Source: Streptomyces sp. RB17 (GTDB lineage: Bacteria > Actinomycetota > Actinomycetes > Streptomycetales > Streptomycetaceae). Taken from it: a stretch of 64,000 nt of DNA. Positions 45,821 through 54,734 of this stretch are shown here, piece by piece. The stretch lies in the NCBI RefSeq assembly GCF_009604455.1, contig NZ_WEGL01000001.1, positions 1,178,001 through 1,242,000 on the forward strand, given 5' to 3'. Positions within the stretch are counted from its first letter, which is position 1. Each line of letters starts with the position of its first letter. The position numbers and the translations under genes are program-made. The notes beneath the pieces were generated by a model. It was not told the origin of the DNA. It saw only the letters and a list, made by a program, of their open reading frames with translations, and did not search any database.

Positions 45821-48337
45821 ATGTCCGCACTCACGCGCGATGAAGCGCAGCTCCGAGCACAGCTCCTCGACGTCCACCGCTACACGCTCGAACTGGACCT
45901 CACGACCGGGGACGAGACCTTCGACTCCCGCACCGTGATCCGGTTCACCGCGCGGACCGCCGGGGACACGTTCGTGGAGCTGAAGCCCGCGGAGTTGCGC
46001 GCCGTCACGCTCGACGGGGAACCCCTCGACCCCGAGTCCCTCGACGACGGCAGGCTGCCGCTGAAGAACCTCTCCGCCGGGGAGCACGAGCTGCGCGTCG
46101 ACGCCGCCATGCGCTACTCCCGCACCGGCGAGGGCATGCACCGCTTCACCGACCCGAGCGACGGCGAGACGTACATCTACACGCAGATGTTCATGGACGA
46201 CGTCCAGCGCGTCTTCGCCGCCTTCGACCAGCCCGACCTGAAGGCCGTCTTCGAGGTCTCCGTCACGGCACCCGAGGGCTGGACCGTGCTCGCCAACGGC
46301 ATCACCGAGCGCCGCGGCGACGGCGTCTGGCAGGCCGCGCCCACCCCGCTGATCTCCACCTACCTCGTCGCCGTCGCCGCCGGCCCCTGGCACTCGGTGC
46401 GCACCGAGCACCGCGGACTGCCCTTCGGCATCCACTGCCGCCGCTCCCTCGCCCCCCACCTGGAAGCCGACGCCGACGAGATCCTCGACGTCACACGCGC
46501 GTGCTTCGACCGCTACCACGAGAAGTTCGAGGAGCCCTACCCCTTCGACTCCTACGACCAGGCGTTCGTCCCCGAGTTCAACGCCGGCGCCATGGAGAAC
46601 CCCGGCCTGGTCACCTTCCGCGACGACTTCGTCTACCGCTCCGCCGTCACCGACACCGAGCGGCAGACCCGCGCCATGGTCATCGCGCACGAGATGGCCC
46701 ACATGTGGTTCGGCGACCTCGTCACCCTCAAGTGGTGGGACGACATCTGGCTGAACGAGTCCTTCGCCGAGTACATGGGCTACCAGACCACCGCCGAGGC
46801 CACCCGCTTCACCGACCCGTGGACCGAGTTCGGCGTCACCCGCAAGGCCTGGGGCTACGACGCCGACCAGCGCCCCACCACCCACCCCGTCGCCCCCGAG
46901 AAGGTCGACGACACCGCCTCCGCCCTGCTCAACTTCGACGGCATCTCCTACGCCAAGGGCGCCTCCGCACTGCGCCAACTGGCCGCCTGGCTCGGCGAGA
47001 AGGACTTCCTCGCCGGCATCAACACCCACTTCAACCGGCACAAGTTCGGCAACGCCACCCTCGCCGACTTCATCGACTCCCTCGCCTCGGCCACCGAACG
47101 CGACGTGCACGCCTGGGCCGACAGCTGGCTGCGCACCACCGGAGTGGACAAACTCACCCCCCTCGTCTCCACCGCCGACGGCACCTGCACGCTGACCGTC
47201 GACCGCGCGGGCAGCCGCCCGCACCGCCTCACCGCCGGCCTGTACGACCACGACGTCGCCGACCAGGGCCGGCTCGTACTGCGCGAGCGCCTCGACCTCG
47301 ACATCCCGCACAGCGCCCCGCAGCCCATCGGCAAACGCCCCGCGCTGCTCGTACCCAACGACGGCGACCTCACCTACGCCAAGGTCCGCTTCGACCCCGA
47401 GTCCTTCGAGACGATCCGCGCCGGCCTGTCCGGCCTGCCCGACCCAGTCACCCGCGCCGTCGTCTGGAACGCCCTCAGGGACGCCGTACGCGACGGCGAA
47501 CTGGCGCCCGCCGCCTACCTGGAGACCGCCCGCGCCCACCTCCCGCGCGAGACCGACCTCGCCCTCGTCCAGGGCGTCCTCGCCTTCGCCTCCGGCCAGA
47601 TCGCCGACCAGTACCTGAAGCCCGAGGACCGCCCGGCCGCCCTCGCGACCCTCACCACCCTCTGCCGCGACCTGCTGCGCCGCACCGAGGACGGCGACCA
47701 CCCCGGCCTCCGGCTGATCGCCGTACGGCACCTGATCTCCGTGGCCGCCCACCCCGACACCATCGCCGCCTGGCTCGCCGACGGCATCGTGCCCGGCGGC
47801 CCGGAACTCGACCCCGAACTGCGCTGGCGCATCCTCGGCCGGCTCGCCGTGCTCGGCGCCACCGACGAGACCGCCATCGCCGCCGAGCTGGAACGCGACC
47901 CGAGCGCCACCGGCCAGGAGGGCGCCGCCCGCTGCCGTGCCGCCCTGCCCGACCCGCAGGCCAAGCAGGCGGCCTGGGAGGCCATGTTCGCCGGCGACGA
48001 CCTGTCCAACTACCTCTTCACCGCCACCGCCCAGGGCTTCTGGCAGCCCGAACAGGCCGATCTCGTACGGCAGTACGTGCCCCGCTTCTACCCGGACGCC
48101 GTCGCCGTCGCCGCCCGGCGCGGGCCCGCCATAGCCGCCGCCGCCGCCCGCTGGGCCTTCCCGGCCCATGCCGTCGACACCGAGAACCTGCGCCTCGGCG
48201 AGGCCTGTCTGCAGGGCGCCGACCCCACCCCGGCCCTGCGCCGCACCCTCGCCGACCGCCTCGACGACCTGGCCCGCGCCCTGCGGGCGCGCGGTGAGCA
48301 CGAGGCGCCGGTGGAACAGGGGGCGGATGCGGAGTAG
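45821..48337 (+). CDS. pepN: Aminopeptidase N (M1 family)
   Basis: The 838-aa zinc aminopeptidase trims N-terminal residues from peptides in the cytosol. Signatures are intact: exopeptidase motif NAGAMENPGLVTF, HEMAH near 290-294 in VIAHEMAHMWFGDLVTLKWWDDIWLNESFAEY with the third zinc Glu, and a C-terminal ERAP1-like helical half. ATG 45821 begins MSALTRDEAQLRAQLLDVHRY, like other Streptomyces PepN; ATG 45812 and an upstream ATG at 45767 are in frame. Streptomyces genomes commonly hold more than one such gene, so the symbol is generic. Confidence 0.93.
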   Translation: MSALTRDEAQLRAQLLDVHRYTLELDLTTGDETFDSRTVIRFTARTAGDTFVELKPAELRAVTLDGEPLDPESLDDGRLPLKNLSAGEHELRVDAAMRYSRTGEGMHRFTDPSDGETYIYTQMFMDDVQRVFAAFDQPDLKAVFEVSVTAPEGWTVLANGITERRGDGVWQAAPTPLISTYLVAVAAGPWHSVRTEHRGLPFGIHCRRSLAPHLEADADEILDVTRACFDRYHEKFEEPYPFDSYDQAFVPEFNAGAMENPGLVTFRDDFVYRSAVTDTERQTRAMVIAHEMAHMWFGDLVTLKWWDDIWLNESFAEYMGYQTTAEATRFTDPWTEFGVTRKAWGYDADQRPTTHPVAPEKVDDTASALLNFDGISYAKGASALRQLAAWLGEKDFLAGINTHFNRHKFGNATLADFIDSLASATERDVHAWADSWLRTTGVDKLTPLVSTADGTCTLTVDRAGSRPHRLTAGLYDHDVADQGRLVLRERLDLDIPHSAPQPIGKRPALLVPNDGDLTYAKVRFDPESFETIRAGLSGLPDPVTRAVVWNALRDAVRDGELAPAAYLETARAHLPRETDLALVQGVLAFASGQIADQYLKPEDRPAALATLTTLCRDLLRRTEDGDHPGLRLIAVRHLISVAAHPDTIAAWLADGIVPGGPELDPELRWRILGRLAVLGATDETAIAAELERDPSATGQEGAARCRAALPDPQAKQAAWEAMFAGDDLSNYLFTATAQGFWQPEQADLVRQYVPRFYPDAVAVAARRGPAIAAAAARWAFPAHAVDTENLRLGEACLQGADPTPALRRTLADRLDDLARALRARGEHEAPVEQGADAE

Positions 48338-48448
48338 GTCCGCCCGCCCGGGTCGCGGCTGGTCCCTGCGGACGATGCGCCGGCCCGGACCGCCTTCCTA
48401 GGATCGAGCTGTCAGAAACGATCAGCCGAGCCCTGGGAGGCACCTTCC

Positions 48449-49279
48449 GTGATCGTCGTGACCGGCGCGACCGGCAACGTCGGCCGTGCCCTCGTCGACC
48501 GTCTCCTCGCCGCAGGCCGGCCCGTGCGCGCGCTCACCCGCGACCCGCAGCGGGCCACCCTGCCCGCCGGCGCCGAAGTCGTCCGCTTCCGGCCGGACGA
48601 CCCCGCCGCACTGTTCGGCGGGGCGACGGCCCTCTTCCTGTACGCACAGGCCGGCACGGCCGACCTCCTGGCGGCCGCCCGCGCCCACGGAGTGCGGCAC
48701 GTCGTCCTGCTCTCCAGCGGCATCATCCAGGAAGGCGCCGACGAGACCCACCCCATCCACATCATGCACGCCACCGCGGAACAGCAGATCCGGGACAGCG
48801 GGCTCCAGTGGACCTTCCTCCGCCCCAACGCCTTCGCCACCAACGCCCTGCAGTGGGCGCCGCAGATCCGCGCCGGCGACACCGTCCGCGGCGTCTTCGC
48901 GAACGGGCTCTCCGCACCGATCCACGAGGACGACATCGCGGCCGTCGCCGAACGAGCCCTGCTCGACGGCGGACACGAGGGCGCCACACACCGGCTGACC
49001 GGCCCCGAAGCGATCACCAACGCCGGGCAGGTCGCGGCGATCGGTACGGCCCTCGGCAGGGAACTGACGTTCCTGGAGACCGACCCACGCGAAGCGGGCC
49101 CGGAGCTGTTCCCGCACGTCCCACCGCACATGCTGCAACGGCTGCTGCAGACCTTCGAGGAGACGGTCGGCGTACCACCGGAGATCACCGACACCGTGCA
49201 CAAGCTCACCGGCACCCCCGCGCGGACCTTCACCCAATGGGCGCGGGATCACACGGAGGACTTCACCGGAAAGGCCTGA
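48449..49279 (+). CDS. NmrA-like NAD(P)-binding protein
   Basis: The 276-aa product starts directly with a Rossmann glycine motif (VIVVTGATGNVGRALVDRLL) followed by VRALTRDP, as in the NmrA/atypical SDR group; VVLLSSGIIQEG takes the place of the SDR Ser/Tyr region and no YxxxK is present. WTFLRPNAFATNALQWA and the PIHEDDIAAVAERAL stretch are typical. It may be a redox-sensing or quinone/flavin-reductase-like protein (compare QorB/NmrA). GTG 48449 has GGGAGG about 8 nt upstream. Confidence 0.88.
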   Translation: MIVVTGATGNVGRALVDRLLAAGRPVRALTRDPQRATLPAGAEVVRFRPDDPAALFGGATALFLYAQAGTADLLAAARAHGVRHVVLLSSGIIQEGADETHPIHIMHATAEQQIRDSGLQWTFLRPNAFATNALQWAPQIRAGDTVRGVFANGLSAPIHEDDIAAVAERALLDGGHEGATHRLTGPEAITNAGQVAAIGTALGRELTFLETDPREAGPELFPHVPPHMLQRLLQTFEETVGVPPEITDTVHKLTGTPARTFTQWARDHTEDFTGKA

Positions 49280-49319
49280 GCACCCCGCCGCCACCGTACC
49301 CCCTTTCGGGTTTCGATCG

Positions 49320-49379
49320 TTGGGCTTCCAGGACACACGGGGCTCCACCCGTACAAGCTGGAAGCCCAAGGACCCGTAC
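49320..49379. promoter_or_regulatory. 12-bp inverted repeat upstream of the decarboxylase gene
   Basis: TTGGGCTTCCAG (49320-49331) and CTGGAAGCCCAA (49368-49379) are perfect inverted copies 36 bp apart, 44 bp before the decarboxylase start. They could be paired operator half sites looped together, or a hairpin terminating the NmrA-like gene. No iron box is seen here. Confidence 0.45.
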
Positions 49380-49422
49380 ACGCCGGAAGCACTGGGCGGA
49401 TCCATGAGCGGAGGGACAGCCG

Positions 49423-50799
49423 ATGAACGGTGAACAGCCTCTGCGCACCGCGCCCCTCGCCTCGGGCCCCCACGGCCCCGCCGCCCTGCGCCCCCTGCTC
49501 GACACCGTCCTCGACGCGCTCGCGGCCGGGACCCGGGCGCGCGGCGGCCCGCTGCCCGGCGGAGGACCGCAGGCCGTCGCCGCGCGGATCACCGACGTGC
49601 TCGGCGACGTGCTCCCGGACCACGGCGACCCCGACGCCCTGCACACCCTCGTACACGCCCTCGCGGAGGGCGCCGCCGACCCCGCCGACCCCCTGTGCGC
49701 CGCCCATCTGCACTGCCCACCGCTCGCCGTGGCCACCGCCGCCGACCTCGCCGTCAGCGCCCTCAACCCCTCCCTGGACTCCTGGGACCAGGCCCCCGCC
49801 GCCTCCGCCCTGGAAACCGCCGTCACCCGCGCCCTCGCCCACACCGCCGGCCTCGCCGACGCCCTCGTCACCACCGGCGGCACCGAGTCCAACCAACTCG
49901 CCCTGCTGCTCGCCCGCGAGACACACGGCGGCAGCGTCCGGCTCATCTGCGGGGCCAACGCCCACCACTCGCTGCCGCGCGCCGCCTGGCTGCTCGGCCT
50001 GCCCGACCCCGTCATCGTCCCGGCAGCAGGCGGCACCCTCGACCTCGCCGCCCTCGACGAAGCCCTCACCACGCTCTCCGGCCCGCTCCTGGTCGCCGCC
50101 ACCGCCGGCACCACCGACGCCGGCCTCATCGACCCGCTGCCCGAGATCGCCGCCCTGTGCGCCACGCACCGCGCCCGCCTGCACATCGACGCCGCCTACG
50201 GCGGAGGACTGCTCCTCAGCGACCGGCACCGGCAGAAACTCACCGGACTGGAAGCCGCCCACACCGTCACCCTCGACCTGCACAAACTCGGCTGGCAGCC
50301 GGTCGCCGCCGGCCTCCTCGCCGTCGCCCACCCCGCCGAACTCGCCGTACTCCACCAGCACGCCGACTATCTGAACGCCGACGACGACACCGAAGCCGGC
50401 CTCCCCGACCTCCTCGACCGCTCCCTGCGCACCACCCGCCGCCCCGACGTCCTCAAGATCGCCGTCACCCTGAAGACCCTCGGCCGCACCGGACTCGGCA
50501 CCCTGATCGACCACGTCTGCGACCACGCCCGCGCATTCGCCGCACTCGTCGAGGAACACCCCGGCTTCGAGCTGTACGACCGGCCCATGATCAGCACCGT
50601 CCTGTTCCGCCCCACAGGCGCCACCGACACCGCCGTGGCCGCCGTACGCCGCAGACTGCTGCACGACGGGCGAGCCGTCCTCGGGCGCGCCCGGCTCGAC
50701 GGCCACCTCTGGCTCAAGGCCACCCTCCTCAACCCCCACACCCGGCCGGACGACCTGGCCCAGCTCCTGAAACTCGTCGAAGAAGGCACCCTCGCATGA
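49423..50799 (+). CDS. PLP-dependent group II decarboxylase (DesA-like)
   Basis: The 458-aa enzyme belongs to the aromatic/lysine-type group II decarboxylases. PLP contacts are visible: TTGGTESNQLALLLAR near 150-165, His181 in ANAHHSLPR stacking the cofactor, Asp256 in LHIDAAYGGG, and Schiff-base Lys288 in TLDLHKLGWQP. In siderophore clusters such as desA this type makes cadaverine or a related diamine. It overlaps the next gene (ATGA), an amine/amino-acid N-hydroxylase, so the substrate chain is decarboxylation then N-hydroxylation. The specific amino acid is unknown. ATG 49423 has GGAGGG 8 nt upstream. Confidence 0.88.
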   Translation: MNGEQPLRTAPLASGPHGPAALRPLLDTVLDALAAGTRARGGPLPGGGPQAVAARITDVLGDVLPDHGDPDALHTLVHALAEGAADPADPLCAAHLHCPPLAVATAADLAVSALNPSLDSWDQAPAASALETAVTRALAHTAGLADALVTTGGTESNQLALLLARETHGGSVRLICGANAHHSLPRAAWLLGLPDPVIVPAAGGTLDLAALDEALTTLSGPLLVAATAGTTDAGLIDPLPEIAALCATHRARLHIDAAYGGGLLLSDRHRQKLTGLEAAHTVTLDLHKLGWQPVAAGLLAVAHPAELAVLHQHADYLNADDDTEAGLPDLLDRSLRTTRRPDVLKIAVTLKTLGRTGLGTLIDHVCDHARAFAALVEEHPGFELYDRPMISTVLFRPTGATDTAVAAVRRRLLHDGRAVLGRARLDGHLWLKATLLNPHTRPDDLAQLLKLVEEGTLA

Positions 50800-52208
50800 C
50801 CAACCCCCCACGCCACGAGCCCACCTCCCCCCGCGACCTCGTCGGCATCGGCATCGGCCCCTGCAACCTCTCCCTGGCCGCCCTCGCCCACCCACTCGCC
50901 GAACTCGACGCCGTCTTCTACGAACAGCACCCCGGCTTCGACTGGCACCCCGGCCTGCTCATCGACGGCGCCACCATCCAAGTGCCCTACCTGGCCGACC
51001 TGGTGACCCTCGCCGACCCGACCAGCCCCTGGAGCTTCCTCAACTACCTCAGGAACCGCGAACGGCTCTTCCCCTTCTACTTCGCCGAGCGCTTCCACAT
51101 CCAGCGCGCCGAGTACGACGCCTACTGCCGCTGGGTCGCCCAGAGCCTGCCCGGACTGCACTTCCGCCACCAGGTCGACGCGGTCCGCTGGAACCCCGAA
51201 CGAGACGTCTTCGAGGTCGACTTCACCCAACTCGACACCGACGGTGAAGCCGAGGCCCTGGGCCGAACCTACACGCGCAACGTCGTCCTGGGCGTCGGCA
51301 CCGAACCCTACGTACCCGATCCGCTCCAGCCCCTCGTCGACGCCCCCGGCGTGCCGGTCATCCACGCCGCCGACTACCTGGAACACCGCTCCGACATCCT
51401 CTCCGCCGGACACGTCACCGTCGTCGGCTCCGGACAGTCCGGCGCCGAGGTCTTCCTCGACCTGCTCCGGCACCGCCCCACCGGGAGCGAGAAACTGCAC
51501 TGGGTCGGCCGCAGCGAGGCCTTTGCCCCGATGGAGTACTCCAAACTCGGCCTGGAGCACTTCACCCCCGACTACACCCGCTACTTCCACGCCCTCGCCG
51601 AACCCGTCCGGGACCGGCTGATCGCCGCCCAGTGGCAGCTCCACAAGGGCATCGACGCCGGCACCCTCGCCGCCATCCACGACGAGCTGTACCGGCGCAC
51701 CCTGCACGGCGGCTGGCCCGACGCCGTCCTCACCCCCGGCGTCCGCGTCCGCACGGCGGGCCGGATCGCCACCACCAAGATCGAGCTGCACCTGGAACAC
51801 CTCCAGCAGGACAGCCGCTCCCGGCTCACCACCGACGCCGTGGTCCTCGCCACCGGCTACCGCGAACGCCCACTCGGCCGCATCCTCGCCGGGCTCGACC
51901 CCTACATCCGGCGCGACAGCGGCGAACGCCCACGCATCGACGAGGATTTCCGGCTCGTCCTCGACCCGTCCGTGACCGGCTCGGTGTACGTCCAGAACGC
52001 CGAACTGCACACCCACGGCGTCGGCGCCCCCGACCTCGGCCTCGCCGCCTGGCGCAGCGCCACCATCCTCAACTCCCTCACCGGCAAGGAGACGTACCCG
52101 CAGCCCTCGCGAACCGCCTTCACCTCATTCGGCCTCGAAACACCCCGACCCCGCATGCCACAGACCCGCCAGGCGCAACATCTCACGCCCCTCGTCGAGG
52201 GAAGATGA
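50796..52208 (+). CDS. Lysine/ornithine-type flavin N-monooxygenase (DesB-like)
   Basis: The 470-aa protein matches the lysine N6-hydroxylase/ornithine N5-oxygenase family: FAD motif LVGIGIGPCNLSLAALA, WHPGLLIDGATIQVPYLADLVTLADPTSPWSFLNYL, NADPH motif VVGSGQSGAEVFLDLL, and ATGYRERP. It would N-hydroxylate the amine from its partner. Hydroxamate assembly also needs an acyltransferase and an NIS or NRPS synthetase; none follows, since pyruvate kinase is next. So the pair either supplies a cluster elsewhere or makes a stand-alone hydroxylamine. ATG overlaps the decarboxylase stop. Confidence 0.9.
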   Translation: MTNPPRHEPTSPRDLVGIGIGPCNLSLAALAHPLAELDAVFYEQHPGFDWHPGLLIDGATIQVPYLADLVTLADPTSPWSFLNYLRNRERLFPFYFAERFHIQRAEYDAYCRWVAQSLPGLHFRHQVDAVRWNPERDVFEVDFTQLDTDGEAEALGRTYTRNVVLGVGTEPYVPDPLQPLVDAPGVPVIHAADYLEHRSDILSAGHVTVVGSGQSGAEVFLDLLRHRPTGSEKLHWVGRSEAFAPMEYSKLGLEHFTPDYTRYFHALAEPVRDRLIAAQWQLHKGIDAGTLAAIHDELYRRTLHGGWPDAVLTPGVRVRTAGRIATTKIELHLEHLQQDSRSRLTTDAVVLATGYRERPLGRILAGLDPYIRRDSGERPRIDEDFRLVLDPSVTGSVYVQNAELHTHGVGAPDLGLAAWRSATILNSLTGKETYPQPSRTAFTSFGLETPRPRMPQTRQAQHLTPLVEGR

Positions 52209-52245
52209 CAGGCACCGGCTCGACAGGTCCCGGATCGTCACCTCG

Positions 52246-52269
52246 CCGGCCGGGACTTTTGACGGCCGG
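52246..52269 (+). terminator. Possible terminator after the N-monooxygenase gene
   Basis: CCGGCCG and CGGCCGG form a 7-bp stem over a 10-nt loop about 37 bp after the stop codon. The stem is short, so this is only a candidate. Confidence 0.4.
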
Positions 52270-52349
52270 ATCCGCCCAGGCCTCACACGGATGGAAATCG
52301 CTCATCGGAGCGAGCGGTCGCACAATTCAACACTTGTCAATGACCCTTT

Positions 52350-52367
52350 ACTCAAAGGTTGTTGAGT
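52350..52367. promoter_or_regulatory. Inverted repeat in the pyk promoter region
   Basis: ACTCAA and TTGAGT are perfect 6-bp arms around AGGTTG, in an AT-rich 60-bp island about 50 bp before the pyk ATG. The island probably holds the promoter and this dyad an operator. TAGGCT at 52406-52411 is a possible -10 for a leaderless start. Confidence 0.4.
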
Positions 52368-52417
52368 GGTCATGTGAGGCCGATTCTCTACCCACGGGTA
52401 AGGCCTAGGCTCGACAT

Positions 52418-53854
52418 ATGCGCCGAGCAAAGATCGTCTGTACTCTGGGGCCCGCCACCGACACGTACGACCAGATCAAGGCACTGGTCGACGCCGGAAT
52501 GGACGTCGCCCGGTTCAATCTCAGCCACGGCACCCACGCCGAACACGAGGAGCGCTACCGACGAGTGCGCAAGGCCGCCGACGAAACCGGCCGCAGCGTC
52601 GGAATTCTCGCCGACCTTCAAGGCCCGAAGATCCGCCTCGGCCGATTCGAAGAAGGACCGGTACTCCTTGAACGCGGCGACACCTTCACCATCACCGTCG
52701 AAGACGGCATCGAAGGCGACCGCCACCAATGCGGCACCACCTACGCCGGCCTCGCCGCCGACGTCACCCCCGGCGAACGCATCCTCGTCGACGACGGCAA
52801 GGTCTGCCTCGAGGTCACCACCGTCGACGGCCCACGCGTCCACACCAGCGTCGTCGAAGGCGGCATGATCTCCGACCACAAAGGCCTCAACCTCCCCGGC
52901 GTCTCCGTCTCCGTCCCCGCCCTCTCCCAGAAGGACGAGGAAGACCTGCGCTGGGCGCTGCGCACCGGCTTCGACGTCATCGCACTCTCCTTCGTCCGCA
53001 GCGGCGACGACGCCAACGGCGTACGCCGCATCATGACCGAAGAAGGCCGCCGCCTCCCGATCATCGCCAAAGTCGAGAAACCGCAGGCCGTGGCCAACCT
53101 CGACGACATCGTGGCCGCCTTCGACGGACTCATGATCGCCCGCGGCGACCTCGGCGTGGAGATGCCCCTGGAACAGGTACCGATCGTGCAGAAACGCGCG
53201 ATCAAGCTCGCCAAACGCAACGCCAAACCGGTCATCGTCGCCACCCAGATGCTCGACTCCATGGTCGACAACGCCCGGCCGACCCGCGCCGAAGCCTCCG
53301 ACGTCGCCAACGCCGTCCTCGACGGCACCGACGCGGTGATGCTCTCCGGCGAGACCAGCGTCGGAAAGTACCCGGTCGAGACCGTACGCACCATGGCGAA
53401 GATCGTCGCAGCGGCCGAGGAAGACATGCTCGCCAAGGGCCTGCCCCCGCTGACCGAACGCAACAAACCCCGCACCCAGGGCGGCGCCGTCGCCCGCGCG
53501 GCCGCCGAGATGGGCGACTTCCTGGGCGCCAAGTTCCTGGTGGCCTTCACCCAGTCCGGAGACACCGCCCGCCGCCTCTCCCGCTACCGCTCCCCGATCC
53601 CCCTCCTGGCCTTCACCCCCGAACCGGCCACCCGCTCCCAGCTCAGCCTCACCTGGGGCGCCGAGACCTTCCTCGGCCCGCACGTCGACTCCACCGACGC
53701 CATGGTCGACCAGGTGGACGAGCTGCTCCTGAAGTACGGCCGCTGCGAGAAGGGCGACGTCGTGGTCATCACCGCCGGCTCCCCGCCCGGCGTCTCCGGC
53801 TCGACCAACATGGTCCGCGTCCACCACATCGGCGAGGACGACAGCCCGAAGTGA
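52418..53854 (+). CDS. pyk: Pyruvate kinase
   Basis: Pyk (478 aa) converts PEP and ADP to pyruvate and ATP, the last step of glycolysis. All core motifs are present: AKIVCTLGPAT, FNLSHGTH, ILADLQGPKIRLG, the catalytic Lys in PIIAKVEKPQAVANLDDI, MIARGDLGVEMP, PVIVATQMLDSM and DGTDAVMLSGETSVGKYP. The C-terminal allosteric domain is complete. Start is ATG 52418, likely leaderless. Streptomyces usually has two pyk genes, so this may be one of a pair. A GC hairpin follows the stop. Confidence 0.97.
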   Translation: MRRAKIVCTLGPATDTYDQIKALVDAGMDVARFNLSHGTHAEHEERYRRVRKAADETGRSVGILADLQGPKIRLGRFEEGPVLLERGDTFTITVEDGIEGDRHQCGTTYAGLAADVTPGERILVDDGKVCLEVTTVDGPRVHTSVVEGGMISDHKGLNLPGVSVSVPALSQKDEEDLRWALRTGFDVIALSFVRSGDDANGVRRIMTEEGRRLPIIAKVEKPQAVANLDDIVAAFDGLMIARGDLGVEMPLEQVPIVQKRAIKLAKRNAKPVIVATQMLDSMVDNARPTRAEASDVANAVLDGTDAVMLSGETSVGKYPVETVRTMAKIVAAAEEDMLAKGLPPLTERNKPRTQGGAVARAAAEMGDFLGAKFLVAFTQSGDTARRLSRYRSPIPLLAFTPEPATRSQLSLTWGAETFLGPHVDSTDAMVDQVDELLLKYGRCEKGDVVVITAGSPPGVSGSTNMVRVHHIGEDDSPK

Positions 53855-53861
53855 CACCCCG

Positions 53862-53886
53862 GGGCCCCTGTCGTGGGGCCCTCTTC
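53862..53886 (+). terminator. Terminator after pyk
   Basis: GGGCCCC (53862-53868) and GGGGCCC (53875-53881) pair around a 6-nt loop and are followed by TCTTC, close to a canonical intrinsic terminator, 8 nt after the stop codon. Confidence 0.65.
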
Positions 53887-54454
53887 AGCGCTTGGGGCCG
53901 ACGTGGGTGTCCATGAGGGTTACGGAGGCTTTGCGGGCGATGGAGATGCTGAACGGGTCGCTGCCGCGGGCCAAGGTGGTCCACTCGACGCCGACCAGGT
54001 CGAGGGCATCGGTGAAGAGCTTCCGGATGTCGTCCGACTTGTTGGTGAAGTAGTAGCGCGGGTATTCGTACCGCTTGCGCTCACCGGCGACCATGCGGAT
54101 AGTCCAGTTGGTTGTGTTTTTTGCCCGGGCCGTGTTGGGGGAAGAGCTGTGGCCAGTGTCGGGAATAGCTGGTCACCATCGAGTAGACCTGCTTCTGAAG
54201 GGCGTAGACGCCGATGCCGGGGCGCACCCTCGTGATGGCCTCGCGGCATTGCTGCATCAGGCCGGGCCACGCGCCGGCGCGGTCGTCAGCGGGGGACCGG
54301 GGTCTGGGGTTGCCATGCCCGGCAGGGGCTCCAAGCGGTGCTGCCAGGAGCGGATCGCGGCCCGGGATATGCCTGTCTCCTTGCTGACGGAGTTGAGGCT
54401 GCGGCCCTGAGCCACCAGTGCGAGAGCTCGCTTGCGTGTGCTGACGTCGTACAT
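53885..54454 (-). pseudogene. Decayed HTH/homing-endonuclease-like gene
   Basis: Three pieces of one recognisable Streptomyces protein type survive. The N-terminus MYDVSTRKRALALVAQGRSL with ETGISRAAIRSW is a helix-turn-helix; the middle (about 54090-54250) reads VTSYSRHWPQLFPQHGPGKK in another frame; the C-terminus reads KRYEYPRYYFTNKSDDIRKL to DTHVGPKR. Intact relatives, as I recall them, are LAGLIDADG-like proteins of about 230-250 aa often beside tRNA genes. The two regions that should carry LYLGDG and HSDG acidic motifs are missing, removed by internal deletions. It sits about 100 bp from a tRNA-Leu gene. An ATG at 54472 is an alternative start. Confidence 0.65.
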
Positions 54455-54559
54455 ATGACTACTCTGAGTCACTGTTCAGTGTTGGATGCAGCAAAAAGCG
54501 GAGAATCACGAGAACGTGACCCTCCGCTTGCAATCCCGACCTTGGAATCCAAGGAAAAG

Positions 54560-54634
54560 TGCCCCGGGTCGGACTCGAACCGACACTGTACGGGTTTTGA
54601 ATCCGTTGCCTGCTGCCAATTGGGCTACCGGGGC
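54560..54634 (-). tRNA. tRNA-Leu(CAA) with a short variable arm
   Basis: The 75-nt cloverleaf on the minus strand reads acceptor GCCCCGG/CCGGGGC with discriminator A, a D arm GCC/GGC with GG in the loop, an anticodon loop TTCAAAA giving anticodon CAA (leucine, codon UUG), and a T arm GTCGG-TTCGAGT-CCGAC. The variable region is only 5 nt (ACAGT), unlike the long arm usual for tRNA-Leu. The anticodon stem has an A-C mismatch at its last pair. CCA is not encoded. Position between pyk and the ANTAR regulator gene seems conserved in Streptomyces. Confidence 0.85.
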
Positions 54635-54734
54635 TCGCAGAATCCAAGGTTTCCCCTGACCCTCCGCGCGTCCACCATACCGTAGCTAGGTAGGCTCTTG
54701 TCAGCAGTACCCCTGCCTGGAACGAGGAGCCCCC

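Noticed and set aside
45803..48301. An 832-codon minus-strand frame opposite pepN
   Set aside because: Repetitive Gly/Val/Glu shadow with no motifs, opposite an intact M1 aminopeptidase.
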